This document shows positions 52,839-60,720 of a DNA stretch of 64,000 nt, one piece after another. The position numbers and the translations under genes are program-made. This stretch comes from Sphaerimonospora thailandensis (lineage in GTDB: Bacteria; Actinomycetota; Actinomycetes; Streptosporangiales; Streptosporangiaceae), in NCBI RefSeq assembly GCF_016863115.1, contig NZ_BOOG01000036.1, forward strand, positions 17,256-81,255, given 5' to 3'. The notes under the pieces are model-generated. The model was not told the origin of the DNA. It saw nothing but the letters and a program-made list of their open reading frames with translations, and searched no databases. Each line of letters opens with the position of its first letter. Position 1 is the first letter of the stretch.

Positions 52839-54077
52839 CTAACCCTTGCTGTCGGTCAGGACGAATACCTCGGATGCTGCGGTTAGCGTCGCCACGATTG
52901 CCTCCACCTCGGGATCGTCGTCGAGTCGCAGATTCAGCACGCGAATGCGACGACTAGGCAGGAGCGCGCGCATGGTCGCCGCTGCTCGCAGCAATATCGT
53001 TTTCTGGCCAGTGCGTTCACTGAGCAGCCACCAACTATGCGCGCCGTTCTGGGGACCGACAACACCCTGGTAGTCGAACCAGGTTCCACGAGAAAGCGTG
53101 TGGGCTTCCGGCGCCTGCTCCCAGTAGGCGTTGCAGAGGTGCCGTACCTGGCAGAGTGCACACTTCTGCTTGCTCGGGAGGGCCCTCGGCACGGACGCGA
53201 CCAACTCGGTCTCCGCAGCGGCGATCCGCTGCCTCACGTTTTCCTCCAGATCCCGCAGTTGGCTGTCTCCCGGCGCAGGTATCGTGATCTCGCGACTTGA
53301 ATAGGCGGCGGTCAACTCGGTCGCCGGCCTCCGCTCGTGGTTAGCGATCCGGTCGAGGTCCCACAACAACGCGTAAAGCCGAAGTTGGTCGAGGTGACTC
53401 GGATCCTCGGCGCCAGTCTTGTAGTCGGTGATGTCCACACGGTCCTGGGTGACGGTGAGCAGATCGACGCGGCCCATTAGCCGTAGCGTCTCCGCAACCA
53501 ACGGGATCTCAGGATGCGTACCCAGTACCGCAGGCCTTCGACCCGGTCCCCTCACCGACGTGCGGGAATCGGCCTGAGGACCGGTGGCGTGCGGAGTCGC
53601 AGGAAGGGCAGTCCGGCTCAAATACGCCTGCACCTGGGCACGTGCGTGAGGCACGCGGTCCCGGAGTTCGACACTGAGGCGCTTCATTCGATCATCGTCC
53701 AGCCGGGGATTTCCCTCCAGCATGGCCAGCAGATTGCGCATCGCCGTCTCCACAACAGCTGTGATGCCGCCGAGGTCGCGGAGGACCTGGACTGCCTCAG
53801 CGGTCCGAAGCGACGTGCACCGAGCTGCCACCAGCCTCTTGACAATGGTCTCGAGCACCGCATGTACGACATCTCCGAAGAGCGCCGCGGCGACAGGAAG
53901 TCGGGGGTAGCCGCGCTTTCCCCAAAGCTCTGGGTACTCCGCCCGCGACAACATCCATCGTCGCGGACAAGCTTCCATCTCCTGCAACGAGGAGTAGCTC
54001 CAATATGCGGGTCGCAGCGGCAAGACCGCCTCGGACGCCTCGACGCCGGTGGCGAACGAAATCCTGTTCTCGCTCAC
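52839..54077 (-). CDS. RecB/Cas4-like PD-(D/E)XK nuclease with Cys cluster
   Basis: A 412-aa nuclease. The RecB-type core reads RVDLLTVTQDRVDITDYKTG with D and D-x-K in place, followed by the QLRLYALLW helix (motif Q-x3-Y). One Cys near the N-terminus (EMEACPRRWML) and three near the C-terminus (KCALCQVRHLCNAYW, C-x2-C-x5-C) form the four-Cys pattern of the Cas4/AddB iron-sulfur cluster. Its GTG overlaps the helicase stop (GTGA), so nuclease and helicase are coupled, as in AddAB or Cas3/Cas4-like end processing. The last 100 residues are unassigned. Confidence 0.87.
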   Translation of the reverse strand: MSENRISFATGVEASEAVLPLRPAYWSYSSLQEMEACPRRWMLSRAEYPELWGKRGYPRLPVAAALFGDVVHAVLETIVKRLVAARCTSLRTAEAVQVLRDLGGITAVVETAMRNLLAMLEGNPRLDDDRMKRLSVELRDRVPHARAQVQAYLSRTALPATPHATGPQADSRTSVRGPGRRPAVLGTHPEIPLVAETLRLMGRVDLLTVTQDRVDITDYKTGAEDPSHLDQLRLYALLWDLDRIANHERRPATELTAAYSSREITIPAPGDSQLRDLEENVRQRIAAAETELVASVPRALPSKQKCALCQVRHLCNAYWEQAPEAHTLSRGTWFDYQGVVGPQNGAHSWWLLSERTGQKTILLRAAATMRALLPSRRIRVLNLRLDDDPEVEAIVATLTAASEVFVLTDSKG

Positions 54078-57000
54078 GTCAGCGCCTGTTGAACTAGCTG
54101 GCTGGCGAACGGCAGATTGCGAGAGATCACCATGTCGTCGATTAGTCTGACCGGGACGCTACCGAACTCCTTGGCATCGCGTAACTCGTCGGTCGGTGCC
54201 ACGTCAGGGGTCAAGGGACCATGCACGCCGAAAATCCACTGCCGGTCGTCCCGCGTGGCCAGGATGGGCACGGTGACCGACCCGATCCCCTCGATCTCGA
54301 TCGCGGCGCCTCGCTCGAAGGTGACGCCGGTGATCCCTCGGCCGATGAGGTCCTCTAAAAGCCTGTCGGCCGACCGCGCAAGCCGCTTCTCGTCCAAGGC
54401 CGGTAGGGTCCCGTGGATCAAGTAGCGCAGGAGACTGGCGCCGACGTGGCGGTCGAGGAGGTTGTGCTCGAACCGGTTGCGGAAACTGCGTAGACAGCGG
54501 TAGCAGGACTCATCGCAGTTTGCTGGGCAGTCCTCCAGGCGTTCCAGCGTCCGCTCGAAGATCTCCATTCCGTAGTCGTTCACCCGGCGGGTGAACCCTG
54601 CGCCGCCAGCGAGCGTGTCGTACACGTAGATTTCGGCCTCGAGGCCCGCGCTACCCAGCGGAGTCAGCGCAGGTCGGTACTCCGCTTGCAGTTCCGTCGC
54701 CTCGATGTCGAGCTTCCGGGCCGCGGCAATCGTCAGTGCCTCAGCGACTGTACGGAGCGCGATATGCGTCGAGAGAAACGCCGGCCTCAGCGTGATCGGC
54801 GCGGCCACCTTCAGGCGAACCAGGAGCACGTCAGAGATAAAGTCAGTACCCAGTACCAGGCCCCGTGTCGAGGCCGAGCCCGGGCAATCCGACTCCTTCT
54901 CGTCGGGGTACGGCTTCTTGTGCGATCCGATCACTACGCCCGACGCAGTGGCGGTCGGTTCGATGAGCCCGCAGCGAGTGCAGTAGGTGTACCCCTCGCT
55001 GCGCGGACCGGTATTAGTAACGAGCAGGGTCTCGCGGCGGTACGTCTGCTCCAGGCGATCGGTGACATGCCGCCAGGCAGTTTCCTCGGTTGGACCAGGC
55101 GCCATGAGCTTGGCACGCGTGGCGTAACTGCGCGCGGGCGCGTCGTCGGGGCTTGTGCCGGGATCCTTCGTAGCCAGGTGCGCAAACCCCGGCGGACGCA
55201 TCCAGTTCTTGGCCTTGCCGAACCTGCCCGCAGCGCCACAAGCCGGACAGTCACGCTCCTCCCCGCGCTCGGCCTGGCCATAAGGGAAGTGCTTGGCGTA
55301 GTGACAGATCTGGCACTCGAAGTAGAGCAGTTTGTCCCGCCAGGCCTGAAAGCGTTCCTTCTGGACCTGTGCGTAGATAGCCCCTGAGGTCCACTCCTTG
55401 TTGTCGATCCACACCACTTTGCCCGGCGCGTACTGGCTGAGCGCCACCGGGAGGCCCTGACTGGGCGCGTAGCGAAACTCGGCTTTGAACGGTGTTGATC
55501 GATCGAGATCGAAGACATGGAAGGCAACGACATCCGTGGGAAACGCGTAGCGCGGCAGCACTCCTTTGTACAGCAGTCGATCAAGCAGGTTCCTCTGACT
55601 CCGCCCGACGCTCGGCTCCTCGGCACCGTCCTCGGCCGGTCCTTCTGCCTTCACCTCATCGGACTCGGGTGCGGCATCACCCTCGGAGGTAGTCGGCAGG
55701 CTACCGTCGAGGTCGAGGTCAAGAGCCTTGTCGATCTCTTGGAGTGTCCTCGTGACGACACCTCCGAGAATGGATTCGCGGTCGGCCTGGCTCAACTCAT
55801 CGGGAAGCCACGACGCAACCTCTTCACGTAGCGCACTCTCCCTGGCCTTCAGCCACTCTTCCAGGTCGGTCCGATTCAGCGGTGAGGTCGTCCTCACGAA
55901 TGCCCCGACAGTTCCAAGGACCTCGAAAAGCTGCGGCTGCTCGTCCGGGTCGATCGCCGGCAGCCGATCCTGGTGATAGCGCTGCAGTAGGTAGGCGATG
56001 ACGTGGCGCCGAGCGATCTCGTCATTGTCCATCGTCAGCACCGGATCTTCGACTTTTCCTCGGATCATGAGCTCCGGCTGACGGAAGTAGTGGTCATCGT
56101 GTGTGTCGGCGCTTCCGAAGGCCAGCACAGTGGCGACCGCGTTGCCCCGACGACCCGCTCGACCTGCGCGCTGCTGGTAGTTGGCGCGTGATGGTGGCAT
56201 GTTGCGAAGAGCGACGCCGGTCAGGCTGCCGATGTCGATGCCCACTTCCATCGTTGTTGTGCAGGACAGAACGTCGATGGCGGCGCGTGGCTGCTCTCCC
56301 GGGCGCGGCAAGCCGAGGTCGACATCTTGGAACAGCAATTCGTGCTCTTCTGCCTTGGAGAACACGGCGTCGGACTGGGCGGCATTGAGCTGCGCTGTGT
56401 GCTCGGCGGCAATAATGCTGACCGGCGACTCAGTCGGGTCGCTAAGAGCCCGAGCCGCGCTGGCCCGGTAATAGCCCTTGCGGGCCTGGAAAACCGGATC
56501 GGTGTCGGGGTTGAGCGTGTGGACCCGATCGGCGCCGCAGTTGGCGCACCGAGTCGTGCCGGGAAACGGTCGCTGCGTAAAGCGGCAGCGCTTGCAATAG
56601 CCCCAAAGCTCACCGAGTTCCAGGGCGACATTCGCGGCCAACAACCGAAACTTGCCGGCCACCTGTTCGCAGAAAGTTGTGAGCAACGTCTGCAGCCAGC
56701 CATCCCTAAACTTATTCTTAGCCGCTCTCGAATCGAGCCAGCGCTCGATCGATTGGAACTTACCAGTGTGCGGTTTGACACCCCTTTTCGCGTTCCACCA
56801 TTCACCGTCGGTCATCGACGGGAACCAGATTCCACGGGCAGGGGTGCTCCACTGCGTCAGCCACAACCGCACGAGAGCGAGCTTCGCATCGGCGCTGGTC
56901 GCGACACCTTCGATGTCCGGCAGCCTTGCCAGCAACGTATCGGTCTGATCCGCCCGCTCACGGAGGGACGCTAGGCCCAGGGACGACAGCCCGTAGTACT

Positions 57001-59638
57001 TGTCCGTCAGCGTTGCGTACATGGCCCGCAACAGTGACTGCGGCGGCAGGGCGGTGCTCAGGAGCGGCACCAACGCAGCCGCATTGCCAGTAAACGCGCC
57101 CTTGTCGATCGCCTGCGCGACCTGGCCCAAGAAATGGAGCGTCTCCGTGGGTCGCAGTTCCGGGCGCAGTCGCACCGACAGCAGTCGCGCTCCGACCACG
57201 ACGGCCAGGTACAAACGCTCCAGGCTGAGGGATGGCGCCAGTAACCGTTGATTCTCCAGTTCCTGCCAGCCGCGCAAGATCAGGGGCCGAATAACGTCCC
57301 GCATCGAGTAACTCTGCAGGTTGGGGGCCAGCCGGGCAGCGACCTGCCTGGAGTCAGAGAAAGCGAGTACCTTGCGACCGCGCAACGGCGCAAAGTCGGT
57401 GTACGGCTGTACGCCTGGTGGCTGGACCTCGATCTGACGTGCCACCAGGGCTTGGAACGGCTGATCACCCTTCGTCTGATGGTCCTGCACGGATGAACGA
57501 CCAAAGCCCGCGAGTTGCCCGCAGACACCGCAGGGTTTGAACTCTCCGTTCGCCTCGGCCTCGTCCTCCTCGTCGTCGTCACCCTTGACGAACTCTCCTC
57601 CCCGAAGCCGAGGAATGAAGACTCCGCGGATGCGGGAGCCCAACTCCTCTGGATTGAGCCGCCCAGTGATCAGATCGAGGTCTGCGGGCTCGACATTGCC
57701 CGCGGACGGCTCCTCGAGCAGCAGGTCGAGGGGCTGGAGCTCCGGGATGAAACCCGAGGCGGACTGGAACTCTCCCCCCGGCTCGTGCCACAGGTACGAC
57801 GGCTCGAGGACGTCATCCGTATAGGCCCGCGCGTAGGCAGAGCCACAGTGCCGACAGGTGTACAACTCGAAGACCCTGGCGCCACAGCTACAGGTTGCCC
57901 GTGGTTGGGCGTAGAGCTTGCCTACCGGCCCCGGCAGCGGATGCGCCTCCCGGTCCACCTCCGGGCAGTCGCGGTCGAGGCACGCCCATAGGCCAGGCAG
58001 ACCGCGAAAGAACGCATGCACGCGACACGGCAGCAAACCTGCAGCATCCTCTGACCGACGCGCCGCGCTGCCGAGCGCTACGAGCGCGGAAACGGCCCTG
58101 TTTGCAAGCTCCGTCTCTACCGTCGGGAAGATGAGCTTGCCCAACTCGTTGACCGGGTGTGCCTGCTTCATTGTCTCGTTAACCAGCAGGTTCATCGGAC
58201 CGAAGGCGCTGAGTGCATCATGCAACAGTTCGCCGACCGAGGCGTCCTTCGTCACACGCACCTTACGGTAGTCCAGGAGCCCCCGAACTCCAGCGATGCG
58301 GGCCTCGTCACCCTGGCCTTCGTAGAATGCCTGAATCGGCACGGCAGCGAGAGCCTGCGCGTCCTGGAGGCTGCCTGTGTCAGCCAATTCCCGCAGCGCG
58401 AGTTGACCCTCCACGGTCTTGAAAGCGGCCTCGGACTTCCCGCTCAACTGCGCCGCGAACTCACGTGCATACTCGGCGCTCGTGAAGCTAGCACTGGTGC
58501 AGATCACCTGAAGCCGATCCGGGGGGATCCCAAGCCGTGCGCGAAGGCGGCGCAGCAGGAGTGCAACCTCCGCGCCGGCCGCGCCCCTATAGAGGTGGGC
58601 CTCATCAATGATCAAGAGGAACTGCTCGTCGGGGTTGCTCTCCAACCAGGTCCGTGTCGCATCGAACACCGGCCGCTCGAGCGGGCGCATCAACATGTAC
58701 TCAAGCATCGAGTAGTTCGTAATCAACACGTCTGGAGGTGTTTCCAGCACCTCATGGCGTGTCAGCAGTTCGGGGTCGTCGGGCCGAAGAACAGCTCGGA
58801 CAAACTCGCCAGCCGTGTTCTTCCAGCGGGAACCTTTCTCGCCATACCAGGCCTTCAGGTCCGGCTTGGCCGGCCATTTTCCGCGTGAGCGCAGCTTATC
58901 GATGAGAGCTGCCGCTTCGTCGTGCCAGGGCGACGAAGTGTTGGCCTCCTCATCGATTAGCATGATGTAGAAGTCCTCGATCGAGCGCAGCCGCGCCTGG
59001 TCCTTCTCGACCCTCCGCACACCCGGGTACAACGTTCGGCTGGTGTAGCGAGCGAAGCGGGCCGGACGGCCAGCCCACGCGCTGAATTGGGCGGTGACGC
59101 GTGGGTCGCCTAGCAGGAGTCGAAGACGACCCAACTGGTCATTCACCAGCGCGTTCATCGGATAGAGGATCAAGGATCGGACCGCCGGGGCCGCGAACGA
59201 CTCGGGCTTGTGCGCAGCCTCTGCAGCAAGCTTCGCTAGCATCGGCAGGAGGAACGACTCCGTCTTTCCAGAGCCAGTGCCAGTAGTGACAGCCAGGCTG
59301 AGGCCATCGCGAGCCGTCCACTCGAGCGCCTCGGCTTGGTGGGTATAGGGCGGGTCATACAGCAGCGGCCTCAGCCCACCTACACCTGTCGTCAGGCTGC
59401 CGAAGAGCGCGTGGACGGCAGGGTCGATATCTAGATCGGCAAAGCGTCGGTTCGTCTGGTAGCGCGGGGTGCTCTCGATAAAAGGCGCGCGGAACAGCAC
59501 GCCCTCCTGCTCGAGCAGCACGCGACGCTGCTCGAGCAAGGTGGGATGACCAACATGGTAGGTTGCCTCGATGTAGTCTCGGAGGGCAGCCTGAATCTTG
59601 GCGACCGTCTCTGCGATCGTAGGCGCTTCCGCTGTCAC
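54074..59638 (-). CDS. Large DUF1998 superfamily 2 helicase (DruE-like)
   Basis: A 1854-aa helicase. Walker A is AVTTGTGSGKTESFLL (about 117-130), Walker B LLIIDEAHLYRG, and motifs V-VI are EVGIDIGSLTGVALRNMPPS plus NYQQRAGRAGRRGNA. Several zinc ribbons follow: CSCGARVFELYTCRHCG, CGVCGQ, CKRCRF with CANCGAD, and CQICHY with CPACGAAG. The C-terminus is a DUF1998 module with GGAGFTRRVNDYGMEIFE and CPANCDESCYRCLRSF. Size and layout match DruE; DISARM DrmA is shorter. GTG 59638 overlaps the stop of the 361-aa gene and has GGGAGAG upstream. Expected to translocate on DNA and recognise or unwind invading DNA. Confidence 0.9.
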   Translation of the reverse strand: MTAEAPTIAETVAKIQAALRDYIEATYHVGHPTLLEQRRVLLEQEGVLFRAPFIESTPRYQTNRRFADLDIDPAVHALFGSLTTGVGGLRPLLYDPPYTHQAEALEWTARDGLSLAVTTGTGSGKTESFLLPMLAKLAAEAAHKPESFAAPAVRSLILYPMNALVNDQLGRLRLLLGDPRVTAQFSAWAGRPARFARYTSRTLYPGVRRVEKDQARLRSIEDFYIMLIDEEANTSSPWHDEAAALIDKLRSRGKWPAKPDLKAWYGEKGSRWKNTAGEFVRAVLRPDDPELLTRHEVLETPPDVLITNYSMLEYMLMRPLERPVFDATRTWLESNPDEQFLLIIDEAHLYRGAAGAEVALLLRRLRARLGIPPDRLQVICTSASFTSAEYAREFAAQLSGKSEAAFKTVEGQLALRELADTGSLQDAQALAAVPIQAFYEGQGDEARIAGVRGLLDYRKVRVTKDASVGELLHDALSAFGPMNLLVNETMKQAHPVNELGKLIFPTVETELANRAVSALVALGSAARRSEDAAGLLPCRVHAFFRGLPGLWACLDRDCPEVDREAHPLPGPVGKLYAQPRATCSCGARVFELYTCRHCGSAYARAYTDDVLEPSYLWHEPGGEFQSASGFIPELQPLDLLLEEPSAGNVEPADLDLITGRLNPEELGSRIRGVFIPRLRGGEFVKGDDDEEDEAEANGEFKPCGVCGQLAGFGRSSVQDHQTKGDQPFQALVARQIEVQPPGVQPYTDFAPLRGRKVLAFSDSRQVAARLAPNLQSYSMRDVIRPLILRGWQELENQRLLAPSLSLERLYLAVVVGARLLSVRLRPELRPTETLHFLGQVAQAIDKGAFTGNAAALVPLLSTALPPQSLLRAMYATLTDKYYGLSSLGLASLRERADQTDTLLARLPDIEGVATSADAKLALVRLWLTQWSTPARGIWFPSMTDGEWWNAKRGVKPHTGKFQSIERWLDSRAAKNKFRDGWLQTLLTTFCEQVAGKFRLLAANVALELGELWGYCKRCRFTQRPFPGTTRCANCGADRVHTLNPDTDPVFQARKGYYRASAARALSDPTESPVSIIAAEHTAQLNAAQSDAVFSKAEEHELLFQDVDLGLPRPGEQPRAAIDVLSCTTTMEVGIDIGSLTGVALRNMPPSRANYQQRAGRAGRRGNAVATVLAFGSADTHDDHYFRQPELMIRGKVEDPVLTMDNDEIARRHVIAYLLQRYHQDRLPAIDPDEQPQLFEVLGTVGAFVRTTSPLNRTDLEEWLKARESALREEVASWLPDELSQADRESILGGVVTRTLQEIDKALDLDLDGSLPTTSEGDAAPESDEVKAEGPAEDGAEEPSVGRSQRNLLDRLLYKGVLPRYAFPTDVVAFHVFDLDRSTPFKAEFRYAPSQGLPVALSQYAPGKVVWIDNKEWTSGAIYAQVQKERFQAWRDKLLYFECQICHYAKHFPYGQAERGEERDCPACGAAGRFGKAKNWMRPPGFAHLATKDPGTSPDDAPARSYATRAKLMAPGPTEETAWRHVTDRLEQTYRRETLLVTNTGPRSEGYTYCTRCGLIEPTATASGVVIGSHKKPYPDEKESDCPGSASTRGLVLGTDFISDVLLVRLKVAAPITLRPAFLSTHIALRTVAEALTIAAARKLDIEATELQAEYRPALTPLGSAGLEAEIYVYDTLAGGAGFTRRVNDYGMEIFERTLERLEDCPANCDESCYRCLRSFRNRFEHNLLDRHVGASLLRYLIHGTLPALDEKRLARSADRLLEDLIGRGITGVTFERGAAIEIEGIGSVTVPILATRDDRQWIFGVHGPLTPDVAPTDELRDAKEFGSVPVRLIDDMVISRNLPFASQLVQQALT

Positions 59639-60720
59639 GCTATCTCTCCCTCTTCCTTGATCCACAGCATGTCAGCCAAGAACACCAACAACTCGCCGAT
59701 TACCGACATTGGTACTCGATAGGAGATCAACGCCCCTCTCACCCGTGAGACAGGGATCCCCACGAGTTCGAGGTAGCGCTGCGCCCACCCAGGCACGGGT
59801 CCGAACAGGTCTAAAACTGGGCTCCCGTCCGCCTTTGCAGCGGACCGGACGCGCAGCAGTTGTGGCCGGCCCGCGACGGCATCGATGGCCGCCTGCAAGC
59901 GCCATGCCTCGTCGCAGCCGGGGGCAGCAGGGTCGTCGACTGGCAGATCCACAAGCGCGCGAGGCACGCCATGCTTGATACGTACGAGGCACCACAGGTC
60001 GGCACCGTAGGCCTGCGTTCGACGGGCAACGAAGTCCCCAGAGTCGCTGGCCGCAGGTAGCCGCCAGCGGCCACGGTAATAGCGAACAGATGCCTCCGGG
60101 CCAATGATTCTCAAACCGGCGACCTGACCAGACTCCGCTGCCCGGTCCAAGCGCTGACGCATCGCCTCAACAACAGCGGCCGCGTTGTGCGGACGCGGGT
60201 GTTCGAGCCAGTTGGCACGGCGGATCTCATGCAAGCCAACTGCGTCCAGTCGGGCAGCCGCCACTTTGGCGTCGAGTTGGAGTGAACGCGTATGGCTCTC
60301 GTACTGTATCTTCGCGCCCACCGACTCGTCGACGAGCGACGCGCCGTTGGGGCGTACGCCGAGCAGGAGATACTGCCCGGGCGCCTTCGTCACATACGAG
60401 GGCGGCCCTAGGTAGAGCTGCCGTCCTCCACGAACCCCCTGGCGAGGGAGTTCGACCAGGTCACCAATCGACACCAAGAGATCCAACTGCTCCGCAACCA
60501 GGTCACGACTAATAGAGGACGACGCGTCGAGTGCGGTGACGGCCTCAAGCACGGCTTCCACGAGTTGACCAGGCGTCGTCGGACACAGGAACGAACCCGC
60601 GCGGCGAAGGGAGGCGCAGAGCGCCTCCGTCGAGAACAGGTCAGTTGCCGTCTCATCCAGCCCTAGTGCGTGGACTGTACGTTCGGCGGCCTCTCGGCCA
60701 TTGAGTGGGGTTATGATCAT
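59635..60720 (-). CDS. Uncharacterised 361-aa protein of the DruE-like operon
   Basis: A soluble alpha/beta protein, no family named with confidence. Noticeable stretches are QLYLGPPSYVTKAPGQYLLL in the first half, WLEHPRPHNAAAVVEAM, YRGRWRLPAASDSGDFVARR and VPGWAQRYLELVGIPVSRVR. Its ATG overlaps the stop of the 990-aa gene and its stop overlaps the helicase GTG, so the three are translated in fixed order. It may be an adaptor between the 990-aa protein and the helicase. I recall a gene of this type beside STY4851-like proteins in enterobacterial islands, but cannot confirm it. Confidence 0.8.
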   Translation of the reverse strand: MIITPLNGREAAERTVHALGLDETATDLFSTEALCASLRRAGSFLCPTTPGQLVEAVLEAVTALDASSSISRDLVAEQLDLLVSIGDLVELPRQGVRGGRQLYLGPPSYVTKAPGQYLLLGVRPNGASLVDESVGAKIQYESHTRSLQLDAKVAAARLDAVGLHEIRRANWLEHPRPHNAAAVVEAMRQRLDRAAESGQVAGLRIIGPEASVRYYRGRWRLPAASDSGDFVARRTQAYGADLWCLVRIKHGVPRALVDLPVDDPAAPGCDEAWRLQAAIDAVAGRPQLLRVRSAAKADGSPVLDLFGPVPGWAQRYLELVGIPVSRVRGALISYRVPMSVIGELLVFLADMLWIKEEGEIA

